In this document: positions 26,476-35,305 of the stretch, one piece after another
Position numbering within the stretch: the first letter of the stretch is position 1
Layout of the letters: each line of letters starts with the position of its first letter
Assembly: GCF_010977575.1 (NCBI RefSeq)
Contig: NZ_CP048812.1
Coordinates: 2,728,001 to 2,792,000, forward strand
DNA from: Halomonas socia
GTDB lineage: Bacteria; Pseudomonadota; Gammaproteobacteria; Pseudomonadales; Halomonadaceae
DNA: 64,000 bases
Reading direction: 5' to 3'
The notes under the pieces: model-generated
What the model was told of the DNA's origin: nothing
Databases searched by the model: none
What the model saw: the letters and a program-made list of their open reading frames with translations, nothing else
Position numbers and translations under genes: made by a program

Positions 26476-29118
26476 ATGTCAGCACCCCAGCCGACGTATC
26501 TGCATGACTACCAGGCGCCCGCCCATCGGGTCACCCACACCGAACTGACCTTCGACCTCGCCCCCGGGGCCACTCGGGTCAAGGCGCGGCTGCATGTGGA
26601 GCGTCATCCTGAGCGTGATGACGCCGCCGAGTCGCCGCTGACCCTCGACGGCGAGCAGCTGTCGCTCAAGGCCATCGCCATCGACGGCCAGCCCCTCGAC
26701 CCCGACGAGTACCGGGTCAGCGACACCCAACTGATCGTGCACCGGGTGCCCGAGCGTTTCCTGCTCGACACCGAGGTGGAGATCGCCCCCGAGGCCAACA
26801 CCGCCCTGGAGGGGCTCTACCAGTCCAATGGCATGTACTGCACCCAGTGCGAGGCCGAAGGCTTCCGGCGCATCACCTATTACCCCGACCGCCCCGATGT
26901 CATGGCGACCTTCTCCACCACGCTGATCGGCGATGCCCAACGCGAGCCGGTGCTGCTCTCCAACGGCAACCGGGTGGAGCGCGGTGAACTGCCGGGCGGG
27001 CGCCACTTCGTGACCTGGGAAGACCCGCACCCCAAGCCGTGCTACCTGTTCGCGCTGGTGGCCGGCGACCTGGAGAAGGCCGAGGGCCGCTTTACCACGG
27101 GCAGCGGACGCGAGGTGGCACTGCAGATCTGGGTCGAGGAGGAGAACCTCGACAAGACCGACCACGCCATGGCCTCGCTCAAGCGCGCCATGGCCTGGGA
27201 CGAGCAGACCTACGGGCGCGAGTACGACCTCGACCTGTTCATGATCGTCGCGGTCAGCGACTTCAACATGGGCGCGATGGAGAACAAGGGCCTCAACATC
27301 TTCAACTCGGCGGCGGTGCTGACCCACCCGCAGACCGCCACCGACGCGGCCTTCCAGCGCGTCGAGGGCATCGTCGCCCACGAATACTTCCACAACTGGT
27401 CGGGCAACCGGGTGACCTGTCGCGACTGGTTCCAGCTCTCGCTCAAGGAGGGCTTCACGGTCTTCCGCGACCAGTGCTTCTCGGCCGATACCAACTCGGC
27501 GCCGGTCAAACGCATCGAGGATGTGGCGTTCTTCCGCACCGCCCAGTTTGCCGAGGATGCCGGCCCCACCGCCCACCCGATCCGCCCCGACCACTACATC
27601 GAGATCACCAACTTCTACACCCTGACCATCTACGAGAAGGGCGCCGAGGTGGTGCGCATGCTGTGCAACCTGGTCGGCTGGGAGGCGTTCCGCCAGGGCA
27701 GCGATCGCTACTTCGAGCGCTTCGATGGCCAGGCGGTGACCATCGAGGACTTCGTCGACTGCATGGCCGAAGCCTCGGGGCTCGACCTCAGCCAGTTCAT
27801 GCGCTGGTACGCCCAGGCCGGCACCCCGGAGATCGACGCCCACGGCGAGTACGACTACGCCAAGGCCGAGTATCACCTGACCCTGCGTCAGCGCACCCCG
27901 GTCACGCCGGGCCAGCCCGACAAGCTGCCGCTGCACATTCCGGTACGCCTGGGCATGGTCGGCACTAAGTCCGGCGAGGACCTGCGCATGACCCTCGACG
28001 GCGAGGTGCTGGGCCGTGATGCGGTGATCCATCTGCGCGAAGAGGAGCAGCACTTCGTGTTCACCGATATCGCCGAGGCTCCGGTGCCGTCGCTGCTGCG
28101 CGGCTTCTCGGCGCCGGTCAAGTTGCGCTTCCCTTATTCGCGGGAGGATCTGGCCTTCCTGCTGACCCACGACTCCGACGGCTTCAACCGCTGGGACGCC
28201 GGCCAGCGCCTGGCGCTGCTGGCGCTGGACGACCTGATCGCCGCCCACCGCAACGGCGTCGAGAAGGTCATGGACGTGCGCGTGGTGGAGGCCTTCCGCG
28301 GCCTGCTGCATGCCGAAACGGACGACAAGGCGGTGCTCGCCGAGATGCTCACGCTGCCCTCCGAGGCGTATATCGCCGAACAGCAGCCGCTGGTCGATGT
28401 CGATGCGATCCACGCGGCGCGTACCTTCGTCAAGCAGTCGCTGGCGGTGGCGTTGCGCGACGACTTCCTGCACGTCTATTACGACAACGCCAGCGATGCG
28501 CCCTATGCGCCCGAGCCCGAGCAGATCGCTGCGCGCAGCCTCAAGAACGTAGCGCTGTCGTATCTGATGAGCATCGAGGACGAAGAGGGCATCGAGCTGG
28601 CCCAGCGGCAGTTCAGCGCCGGCCACAACATGACCGACGTGCGCTGCGCGCTGACCCTGCTGACCCACAGCTCACGCGGCGATCTGGCCGATCCGGCGCT
28701 CAGGCTGTTCAGCGAGAAGTGGACCCACGACCCACTGGTCATGGATCAGTGGTTCAGCATTCAGGTGACGCGTCCGCAGTCCGACGTGCTCGAGCGGCTG
28801 ACGTTCCTGATGGATCATCCGGCCTTCTCGCTCAAGAACCCCAATCGGGTACGCGCATTGATCGGTGCCTTCGCCGGACAGAACCGCGTCAACTTCCACC
28901 GCAGCGACGGCGCCGGCTACCGGCTGCTGGCCGACGTGGTGATCGAGCTCAATCGTCTCAACCCGGAGATCGCCGCGCGCATCATCACCCCGCTGACCCG
29001 CTGGCAGCGTTTCGACGAGCAGCGCCAGGCGCTGATGAAGGCCGAACTGGAGCGGATTCGCGCCGAGGAGCTGTCGTCCAACGTCTTCGAGGTGGTGGAG
29101 AAGGCGCTGGCGGAATAA
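26476..29118 (+). CDS. pepN: Aminopeptidase N (M1 zinc metallopeptidase)
   Basis: Cytoplasmic aminopeptidase of 880 residues that trims peptides from the N-terminus. The exopeptidase motif GAMEN (from residue 266) and the zinc site HEYFH-x18-E (His302, Glu303, His306, Glu325) are intact, and the large C-terminal helical domain (DUF3458-type) is complete. The ATG at 26476 is chosen because AGGAG (26462-26466) precedes it and the protein then begins like other gammaproteobacterial PepN (PTYLHDYQAP). Length matches E. coli PepN (870). No operon partner is evident. Confidence 0.96.
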   Translation: MSAPQPTYLHDYQAPAHRVTHTELTFDLAPGATRVKARLHVERHPERDDAAESPLTLDGEQLSLKAIAIDGQPLDPDEYRVSDTQLIVHRVPERFLLDTEVEIAPEANTALEGLYQSNGMYCTQCEAEGFRRITYYPDRPDVMATFSTTLIGDAQREPVLLSNGNRVERGELPGGRHFVTWEDPHPKPCYLFALVAGDLEKAEGRFTTGSGREVALQIWVEEENLDKTDHAMASLKRAMAWDEQTYGREYDLDLFMIVAVSDFNMGAMENKGLNIFNSAAVLTHPQTATDAAFQRVEGIVAHEYFHNWSGNRVTCRDWFQLSLKEGFTVFRDQCFSADTNSAPVKRIEDVAFFRTAQFAEDAGPTAHPIRPDHYIEITNFYTLTIYEKGAEVVRMLCNLVGWEAFRQGSDRYFERFDGQAVTIEDFVDCMAEASGLDLSQFMRWYAQAGTPEIDAHGEYDYAKAEYHLTLRQRTPVTPGQPDKLPLHIPVRLGMVGTKSGEDLRMTLDGEVLGRDAVIHLREEEQHFVFTDIAEAPVPSLLRGFSAPVKLRFPYSREDLAFLLTHDSDGFNRWDAGQRLALLALDDLIAAHRNGVEKVMDVRVVEAFRGLLHAETDDKAVLAEMLTLPSEAYIAEQQPLVDVDAIHAARTFVKQSLAVALRDDFLHVYYDNASDAPYAPEPEQIAARSLKNVALSYLMSIEDEEGIELAQRQFSAGHNMTDVRCALTLLTHSSRGDLADPALRLFSEKWTHDPLVMDQWFSIQVTRPQSDVLERLTFLMDHPAFSLKNPNRVRALIGAFAGQNRVNFHRSDGAGYRLLADVVIELNRLNPEIAARIITPLTRWQRFDEQRQALMKAELERIRAEELSSNVFEVVEKALAE

Positions 29119-29157
29119 TCGTGTGCAGCCAGTTTTCAGCCATCGCCTAGGCTGAGC

Positions 29158-29448
29158 CTAGCGGCCGATTAGCCAGCTCAGTACTACCAGGCCAAGGAAG
29201 GCCCAGATCAGGGTGGCGATCAGGCGCCGGGCGAGCAGCGCACGCAGCGCACAGTAAAGCATCCACACCCCTACGATCAGCAGCAGCAGGCTGAACAGGG
29301 TAGGGTTGATGCCCATGGCATCGCTGAGCCCGCCGATGAAGCCCTCGACGGCGCCGCGCAGGCTGGAGAAAAAGATCACCAGCAGATCGACGATCCAGCG
29401 CAGGGTTTCGCCGATCAAGGTGCCAAGCCAGTTGAAGAAGTCTTCCAT
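29158..29448 (-). CDS. Small membrane protein of unknown function
   Basis: Protein of 96 residues with two or three hydrophobic stretches (about 8-32, 48-68 and 74-94). An amphipathic, aromatic N-terminus (MEDFFNWLGTLIGETL) is followed by a short Gly-rich loop. I do not recognise a named family. The ATG at 29448 has a plausible ribosome site on the minus strand. It converges on pepN (39 bp apart) and is divergent from lemA. Codon use matches the surroundings, and the residue pattern is protein-like, so it is likely real. Confidence 0.6.
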   Translation of the reverse strand: MEDFFNWLGTLIGETLRWIVDLLVIFFSSLRGAVEGFIGGLSDAMGINPTLFSLLLLIVGVWMLYCALRALLARRLIATLIWAFLGLVVLSWLIGR

Positions 29449-29629
29449 GGGTATCCTGTGCCACGGCGGAGCAAGCCCAAGAATTTGCGGGCTTGCGGCG
29501 GCGAGGTCAAGCGTCGAGCGTTGATCGCTGCCGCTGTCCCGACCATCAGACTACCCTGTTGTAGTGTAATCTCTCTATCTGCAGCAGTTGATTTTCACGG
29601 CGCACTGCGCCACGGACCAGAGACCGGTT

Positions 29630-30226
29630 ATGTCGATTACCAGCATTGTTCTACTCGTGATCGTGGTGGCGCTGATCTTCTACGGCGTCAGCATCTACAA
29701 CAGCCTGGTGGCGCTACGCAATCGCTACCAGAACGCCTTCGCCCAGATCGAGGTGCAGCTCAAGCGCCGCTACGACCTGATCCCCAATCTGGTCGAGACC
29801 GCCAAGGCCTATATGTCGCATGAGCGTGACACCCTGGAGGCGGTGGTTCAGGCCCGCCAGGGTGCCATGGATAGCCTCGCGGCCGCCGCCGAGAAGCCCG
29901 GCGATCCCCAGGCCATGGCCCAGCTGTCCGGTGCCGAGGGCGCGCTGGGCTCGGCGATGGGGCGGCTCAACGTGGTGATGGAGGCGTATCCCGACCTCAA
30001 GGCCTCGGCGAACATGCAGCAACTCAGCGAGACCCTGACCAGCACCGAGAACCGCGTCGCCTTCGCCCGCCAGGCCTTCAATGACGCGGTGATGCAGTAC
30101 AACACCTATCGACAGCGCTTCCCCGCGGTGCTGCTGGCCGGGACCTTCGGCCACGGCGAGGATGCCGCGCTGCTCGAGTTCGAGGACAGCGAGGCGATCC
30201 AGGAAGCGCCCAAGGTTTCGTTCTAG
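29630..30226 (+). CDS. lemA: LemA family protein
   Basis: Membrane-anchored helical protein of 198 residues. One N-terminal span (about 5-25) is followed by the LemA signature YNSLVALRNRYQNAFAQIEVQLKRRYDLIPNLVE and long helices ending in YNTYRQRFP. The ATG at 29630 is used because the family's N-terminus begins at the span. The stop codon is directly followed by the ATG of an M48 peptidase, an arrangement that recurs in many bacteria (LemA next to HtpX-like proteases). The biochemical role is unclear; envelope quality control is the usual suggestion. Confidence 0.92.
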   Translation: MSITSIVLLVIVVALIFYGVSIYNSLVALRNRYQNAFAQIEVQLKRRYDLIPNLVETAKAYMSHERDTLEAVVQARQGAMDSLAAAAEKPGDPQAMAQLSGAEGALGSAMGRLNVVMEAYPDLKASANMQQLSETLTSTENRVAFARQAFNDAVMQYNTYRQRFPAVLLAGTFGHGEDAALLEFEDSEAIQEAPKVSF

Positions 30227-32149
30227 ATGGCGGCGCCGAGCTCGATGGACTTCTTTGCCGCCCAGGACCGCGCCCGACGCAATACCGGGCGCCTGGTGGT
30301 GCTGCTGATCGTAGCCGTGGTGTCGCTGGTGGCGGTGGCGACCCTGGCGGTGGCGCTGGTGATGGCGATCAGCGAGGGCAGCCAGCAGCAGGCCGGCGGC
30401 GAGCCGCTGGCCCGCGCCCTCGACCCCTACCTGCTGGGCAGCGTGGCGCTGGGCGTGCTGGCGCTGGTGGTACTGGGCAGCCTGTTCAAGCACCTGCAGT
30501 TGCGCGCCGGCGGTCGCGCGGTGGCCGAGGCGATGGGCGGGCGGCTGCTCAACGGCAATGTGCGTGACGCCGACGAACAGCGCATGCTCAACGTGGTTGA
30601 AGAGATGGCGATCGCCTCGGGCACGCCGGTGCCGGCGGTCTACCTGCTCGAGGAGCCGGCGATCAACGCCTTCGCCGCCGGCCACTCGCCTCAGGATGCG
30701 GTGGTCGGGATCACCCGCGGCGCCATCGAGCGGCTCGACCGCGACGAGCTGCAGGGGGTGGTGGCCCACGAGTTCAGCCATATCTTCAACGGTGACATGC
30801 GGCTCAACCTGCGCCTGGTGGCGCTGCTCCACGGCCTGCTGCTGATCGGCCTGGTCGGGCACATGGTGCTGCGCGGCACCGCCGGCCGACGCATGGTCGG
30901 TGGCGGCAATCGCAACAACAATGGCCAGGCGGCGATGCTGGCGCTGGGCGCGGCGCTGATGGTCGTAGGTTATGTCGGCACCCTATGTGGCAACATCATC
31001 AAGGCCGCGGTGAGCCGTCAGCGCGAGTTCCTGGCCGATGCCTCGGCGGTGCAGTTCACCCGCGACCCGCGAGGCATCGGCGGTGCGCTGAAGAAGATTG
31101 GTGCCCACCAGCAAGGATCGCAGCTTGAGGCCAGCAACGCCGCCGAGTTCAGCCACCTCTACTTCAGCCGCGGGATTCGCGCCGCCAGCGGCATGCTGGC
31201 GACCCATCCGCCGCTCGACGAGCGCATCCGCCGCGTCGACCCGCAGTGGGACGGCGAGCTGCCGAGCAGCGCCGAGCGCCGCGACAGCGGCAACGAGGCG
31301 GCCACTGGCCCGGCGCCCAGCGGCAAGTCCCGCGGGCGCGACGCCAGGCAACTGATGGCCATGGCGCTGGCCACCATCGGCCAGCTCGACCAGGCCCACC
31401 TCGACGATGCGCGGCGGCGCCTGGACACCCTCGACCCGCGCCTGCTGGAGGCCGCCCATGACCCCGGCGCGGCGCGGGCGGTTGCCTACGGCGTGCTGAT
31501 TCACCTCGAGCCTGATACCCGTGCGGCCCAGCGTGGGCTGCTCGAGGGTGTTGCCGACCCTGGCGTGCTGCGCGAGCTGGATGCTCTCGAGGCACCGCTG
31601 GCGGAACTGCCCGCCGATCAGCGGCTGGTACTGCTGGAACTGGCCATCCCGCTGCTCAAGCAGCTCTCTACCGCGCAGTACGCCACCTTCAAGCTCTGCC
31701 TGGAGCGGCTGATCGCCGCCGAGTCGGCACCGGGCGCCCTGCACTGGGCGCTCTACCGAGTGCTCGTGCAGGGCGTCGAGGGGCGCCGTGCGCGTCGCCG
31801 CGACCGGCCGCTGTCGGCCCTGGCCGAACCTGCCGCACTGCTGCTGTCGAGCATGGCTCGCGCCGGCAGCGATGACGACGACGAGGCGCGCCGTGCTTTT
31901 ACCGCCGGGGTGGCGAAACTGGCACCGCAGGCACTCGACTATGTGCCGGGGCCGACCGCCTTCGGCGAGCTCGACATGAGCCTCGATCGGCTGCAGCGGC
32001 TCAGTGGCGACGGGCGCCGCCGGCTGCTCGCGGCGCTTGCCGGATGCGTCGAGCACGATGGTCGGGTCAGTGCGCGCGAAGCCGAGCTGTTCCGGGCCCT
32101 GGCCGAGGCGCTGGACTGCCCGCTACCGCCGCTACTCGACGCCGACTGA
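30227..32149 (+). CDS. M48-family membrane zinc metallopeptidase (HtpX-like) with long C-terminal region
   Basis: Protein of 640 residues. Two N-terminal membrane spans (about 20-45 and 65-85) precede the peptidase domain with zinc motif HEFSH (His181, Glu182, His185) and two more spans at about 205-220 and 235-260. The domain ends with HPPLDERIRR. The C-terminal 300 residues are soluble, rich in Ala, Leu and Arg, and end in a TerB-like helical segment (GCVEHDGRVSAREAELFRALAE). HtpX itself has about 290 residues, so this is the long variant that pairs with LemA. It probably degrades misfolded membrane proteins, by analogy. Confidence 0.9.
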   Translation: MAAPSSMDFFAAQDRARRNTGRLVVLLIVAVVSLVAVATLAVALVMAISEGSQQQAGGEPLARALDPYLLGSVALGVLALVVLGSLFKHLQLRAGGRAVAEAMGGRLLNGNVRDADEQRMLNVVEEMAIASGTPVPAVYLLEEPAINAFAAGHSPQDAVVGITRGAIERLDRDELQGVVAHEFSHIFNGDMRLNLRLVALLHGLLLIGLVGHMVLRGTAGRRMVGGGNRNNNGQAAMLALGAALMVVGYVGTLCGNIIKAAVSRQREFLADASAVQFTRDPRGIGGALKKIGAHQQGSQLEASNAAEFSHLYFSRGIRAASGMLATHPPLDERIRRVDPQWDGELPSSAERRDSGNEAATGPAPSGKSRGRDARQLMAMALATIGQLDQAHLDDARRRLDTLDPRLLEAAHDPGAARAVAYGVLIHLEPDTRAAQRGLLEGVADPGVLRELDALEAPLAELPADQRLVLLELAIPLLKQLSTAQYATFKLCLERLIAAESAPGALHWALYRVLVQGVEGRRARRRDRPLSALAEPAALLLSSMARAGSDDDDEARRAFTAGVAKLAPQALDYVPGPTAFGELDMSLDRLQRLSGDGRRRLLAALAGCVEHDGRVSAREAELFRALAEALDCPLPPLLDAD

Positions 32150-32212
32150 GTGGCTGGCCAAGTCGCGCGCGGCGCGGCATGATGACGGTTTGATCCCCAT
32201 GAGACGGAACTC

Positions 32213-33133
32213 ATGACAGACGACAAGGCACGCGTGATTCTCAACGGCAAGTCGGCCCAGATAGCGGAGGTCCGGGCGGCGGTCAAGGCGCTGCGTGATG
32301 CGGGCGCCAAGCTCGAGGTGCGGGTCACCTGGGAGGCCGGCGATGCGCTGCGGTTCTGCGCCGAAGCCAGCCGCGAGGGTATCTCCCGGCTGATTGCCGG
32401 CGGTGGTGACGGCACCGTCAATGAACTGGTCAACGGCCTGATGCGACTCGACCGCGGCCAGCGCCCGGCGCTCGGCGTGCTGCCGCTGGGCAGCGCCAAC
32501 GACTTCGCCAACGGCGCAGGCATTCCGCTGGAGCCGCGCCTGGCGCTGGCGCTGGCACTCGAGGCCAGGCCGCGGTGGGCCGACGTGGTGCGGCTGGGCG
32601 GCCAATACTATCTGAACATGGCCTCCTGCGGCTTCGGTGCCGAGGTCACCTCGAGCACCCCCAAGGCCTTGAAACGGCTACTGGGCGGCGGTGCCTACTC
32701 GTTGATGGGGGCGCTGCAGGCTTGGCGCTACCAACCTTACCAGGGGCGCCTGAGCTGGCCGGAGGGCGAAAGCGTCGCGCCGCTGTTTCTGCTGGCCATC
32801 GGCAACGGCTGCCAGGCCGGCGGCGGCCAGCGCCTGGCGCCCTCGGCCAAACTCGACGATGGCCTGCTGGAGGTGCTGATCGTGCGCGACTTCGAGTCGC
32901 TCAGCGGCCTCAAGCAGGCCCTCGACGAGCTCGAAGCACTGCCGGCCAGCGGCGACTACGTGGAGTACTTTCAGACCACCCGACTGCGCTTCGATAGCGA
33001 CGCCGGGCTGCCGCTGACCCTCGACGGCGAGCCTTTCGAGTGGACACGGTTCGAGGCCGAGGTGCTGACCGGCGAGCTGCCGCTGCTGCTGCCGGCCAAG
33101 TGCCCGTTGCTGAGCTTGGACCCCGGCGGTTGA
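32213..33133 (+). CDS. yegS: YegS-like lipid kinase (diacylglycerol kinase catalytic domain)
   Basis: Kinase of 306 residues. The nucleotide-binding motif GGGDGTVNE starts at residue 63, and LPLGSANDFAN marks the second conserved loop. The C-terminal beta-sandwich domain ends with the LTLDGEPFEW strand typical of the family. Length is close to E. coli YegS (299). YegS phosphorylates lipids such as phosphatidylglycerol in vitro; the physiological substrate is not known. The gene is monocistronic in appearance, 63 bp after the M48 peptidase gene. Confidence 0.92.
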   Translation: MTDDKARVILNGKSAQIAEVRAAVKALRDAGAKLEVRVTWEAGDALRFCAEASREGISRLIAGGGDGTVNELVNGLMRLDRGQRPALGVLPLGSANDFANGAGIPLEPRLALALALEARPRWADVVRLGGQYYLNMASCGFGAEVTSSTPKALKRLLGGGAYSLMGALQAWRYQPYQGRLSWPEGESVAPLFLLAIGNGCQAGGGQRLAPSAKLDDGLLEVLIVRDFESLSGLKQALDELEALPASGDYVEYFQTTRLRFDSDAGLPLTLDGEPFEWTRFEAEVLTGELPLLLPAKCPLLSLDPGG

Positions 33134-33214
33134 TTGATCAGACTTGTGGCCAGGGCACGCCTCTGGTCAAATACTGTCCAACTGTAACGCCGTGATATCA
33201 AAGGAGAGGTGGAG

Positions 33215-33838
33215 ATGAGGCATAAACCCTGGATACCGGCAGTCATGGCGCTGGCGCTGAGCCTGGGACTGGCCGCCTGTGGTAACGGCGATGATGAACC
33301 GGTGGTGGAAGACGAGCCGGTCGAAGAGACAACAGGCGAGGCGCCGGTCGACGACACTGCCGACGACGAGTTAAACATGCCGGACACCCAAGACGATGAC
33401 GCCATGGGTGAACCCGAGGCGGGCGCACCGCAGGAGCAGCCTGCAGATGCCACGCCCGAACAACCATCTGTGGGTGACGACGAGCCGTTGGCTACCGACG
33501 AGGACCCCTTCGAGGCCGAAGCGGCCGAGGACCTCGATACCGGCGAGACCCTGGGTGAAGGCCCGGGTACCCTGGACGATGATACGGCCCTGCCGGGCGA
33601 GACCAGCGACTCCGATATCGAAGCCTTCATGGAAGAGACCGAGCGTCGTTTCGAGGAGGCCCAGCGTCAGATCGAGGAGCAGTTCGAAGAGGTCGAGCGC
33701 CAGCAGCCGGGCGAAGGCGACGACTTCGAGATCGACGATAGCCAGTTCGACGAGCCGGGCTTTGATGATCAGCCGGATGACCAGCCGTCCGATGGCGCCT
33801 TCGACGATGAGTTCAACCAGCCTGACACCCAGAACTGA
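33215..33838 (+). CDS. Highly acidic predicted lipoprotein
   Basis: Protein of 207 residues with a signal peptide and lipobox LAAC, lipidated Cys at position 22. The mature part is low-complexity: about 70 of 186 residues are Asp or Glu, with only four Arg and no Lys or His. It is Gln/Pro-rich and includes a short helical, coiled-coil-like stretch (FMEETERRFEEAQRQIEEQ). The ATG at 33215 follows a strong AAGGAGAGG. I know no function. The charge pattern suits a surface or periplasmic protein of a salt-loving bacterium. A strong bidirectional terminator follows. Confidence 0.8.
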   Translation: MRHKPWIPAVMALALSLGLAACGNGDDEPVVEDEPVEETTGEAPVDDTADDELNMPDTQDDDAMGEPEAGAPQEQPADATPEQPSVGDDEPLATDEDPFEAEAAEDLDTGETLGEGPGTLDDDTALPGETSDSDIEAFMEETERRFEEAQRQIEEQFEEVERQQPGEGDDFEIDDSQFDEPGFDDQPDDQPSDGAFDDEFNQPDTQN

Positions 33839-33880
33839 TCTCAAGCTGCGCGCCATATGGGTATAGGCGGCGACGCCACA

Positions 33881-33912
33881 AAAAAGGGCCACCCGGGAGG
33901 GTGGCCCTTTTT
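33881..33912. terminator. Bidirectional intrinsic terminator between acidic lipoprotein gene and csp gene
   Basis: Stem GGGCCACCC / GGGTGGCCC with loop GGGA, an A-run before and a T-run after, so it can serve both converging genes. Confidence 0.93.
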
Positions 33913-34011
33913 CCTACCACTTGCTTACAGCATTGATGCGGGTCACACGGTTGAATCATGCGAAACGCATCATATGGCCTGGGCAACTGGCGGTGATCAA
34001 GGCAGCAACGC

Positions 34012-34218
34012 TTAGTTGGCGACCTTGATGTTGGCGGCCTGAAGGCCTTTCTTGCCCTGAGTGACCTCGAAGGTCACCTTCTGGCCGTCCTGCAGGGTCT
34101 TGAAGCCTTCAGCCTGAATCTCGGAGAAGTGCGCGAACAGGTCATCGCCGCCGTCGTCCGGAGAGATGAAGCCGTAGCCCTTGGTGTCGTTGAACCACTT
34201 GACAGTGCCAGTTGCCAT
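34012..34218 (-). CDS. Cold-shock family protein (CspA-like)
   Basis: Small nucleic-acid-binding protein of 68 residues with one cold-shock domain. RNP1 (KGYGFI) and RNP2 (DLFAHF) are both present, as is the opening [12 protein letters not shown]. It binds single-stranded RNA/DNA and melts RNA structure; which paralogue (constitutive or cold-induced) cannot be told. The region upstream of its start (34219 to about 34400 on the minus strand) has no gene and could hold the long 5' leader usual for cold-induced csp mRNAs. It ends at the terminator 33881-33912. Confidence 0.95.
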   Translation of the reverse strand: MATGTVKWFNDTKGYGFISPDDGGDDLFAHFSEIQAEGFKTLQDGQKVTFEVTQGKKGLQAANIKVAN

Positions 34219-34564
34219 TGTCGATTTCCTTAACTAACTAAATGATGGTGCTGGGCCGCCATGTGTCGCATGAGCGAACCCGTAGTGCGTGGGTCGAGCG
34301 AAGAAGAAAGCGCACGGGGAGTCTCGAAGGAATCGATCAACAACTGACGACATTCAACTTGCAAACCAACGCAACGGATGGTGCATCGGCGCCCGGATCA
34401 GCGTCAATATGTCACTGATGTTCCGCTTGCGATGCCCGCCAACCCAACTGTAGATGGAAAAAACCAGAGCGTCCAGAGAATCTCGGCGCCCCGCGGCGGG
34501 CTCTCGCTGACGGCCGAGATGGCGTAGTATAGCGCCCGCCGACGTCGCTTCGAGGATCGCTAAC
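34219..34564. other. 346-bp non-coding region between csp and a LysE-type exporter gene
   Basis: Contains the divergent promoters of the cold-shock gene (minus strand) and the exporter gene (plus strand). No convincing open frame, RNA gene or repeat was seen. The part near the csp start is A-rich and could encode a long csp leader. Confidence 0.6.
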
Positions 34565-35209
34565 ATGCTGCTGGATGCCCAGTTCTGGCCCTTTCTGATC
34601 GCCATCACCCTGCTCACCATGAGCCCCGGAGTGGATACCCTGCTGGTGATTCGCAACACCGCACGGGGTGGCGTACGCGACGGGGTGCTGACCAGCCTGG
34701 CGATCTGCTGCGGACTGTTCGTGCACGCCGCGGTGTCGGCGCTGGGGATTTCGTTGATCCTGCTGCAGTCGGCCTGGGCCTTTCAGCTACTAAAGCTGGT
34801 GGGGGCCGCCTACCTGATCTGGCTCGGGGTGCAGAGTCTGCTCAGCGCGCGGCGCGGCGTGGCGCTGCCGGTCGCCGCCATGGGCACCCAGCGTTCTCCG
34901 GTGCCGGCCTGGGTACCGCTGCGCGAGGGGCTGCTATCCAACGTGCTCAACCCCAAGACGGTGGTCTTCTACATGGCTTTTCTGCCGCAGTTCATCGCGC
35001 CCAGCGACCCGGCACTGATCAAGTCGCTGTGGCTGGCCGGGGTGCACTTCCTGATCGCCAACCTATGGCAGATCGCCATCGTGCTGACGGTGGGGCGTGC
35101 CGGCCAGTGGCTGGCCAAGCGCTGGGTGTCGCGTTGCCTGGAGGGCGCCACCGGCACGGTGCTGATCGGCTTCGGCGTCAAGCTGGCGCTGGAGCGCCAA
35201 CCGGCTTGA
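34565..35209 (+). CDS. LysE/RhtB-family amino-acid exporter
   Basis: Membrane protein of 214 residues with about six hydrophobic spans. The family motif SPGVDTLLVIRNTARGGVRDG near the N-terminus and NPKTVVFYMAFLPQF in the middle are diagnostic of RhtB-type exporters. These export homoserine, threonine, leucine or similar amino acids; the substrate here is unknown. The ATG at 34565 has only a weak ribosome site. A short heptamer repeat lies just after the stop codon. Confidence 0.9.
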   Translation: MLLDAQFWPFLIAITLLTMSPGVDTLLVIRNTARGGVRDGVLTSLAICCGLFVHAAVSALGISLILLQSAWAFQLLKLVGAAYLIWLGVQSLLSARRGVALPVAAMGTQRSPVPAWVPLREGLLSNVLNPKTVVFYMAFLPQFIAPSDPALIKSLWLAGVHFLIANLWQIAIVLTVGRAGQWLAKRWVSRCLEGATGTVLIGFGVKLALERQPA

Positions 35210-35213
35210 TCCT

Positions 35214-35255
35214 GCTACGGGCTACGGGCTACGGGCTACGGGCTCCGGGCGACGG
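35214..35255. repeat. Heptanucleotide tandem repeat (GCTACGG)
   Basis: Four perfect GCTACGG units (35214-35241) followed by two degenerate units (GCTCCGG, GCGACGG). It lies between the ends of two convergent genes. Confidence 0.9.
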
Positions 35256-35305
35256 GCTGACATTTGCATCATGTTGCTCGCAGCCCGAGGCTCGCAGCGC
35301 GAAGC

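Noticed and set aside
26479-28668. Long open frame on the minus strand across pepN (729 codons)
   Set aside because: Shadow frame in GC-rich DNA; its translation is low-complexity Gly/Val/Leu/His and lies wholly opposite a gene with intact zinc-protease motifs.
35214-35255. Heptamer repeat as a CRISPR array or attachment site
   Set aside because: Units are seven bases with no spacers, and no integrase or cas gene is nearby.
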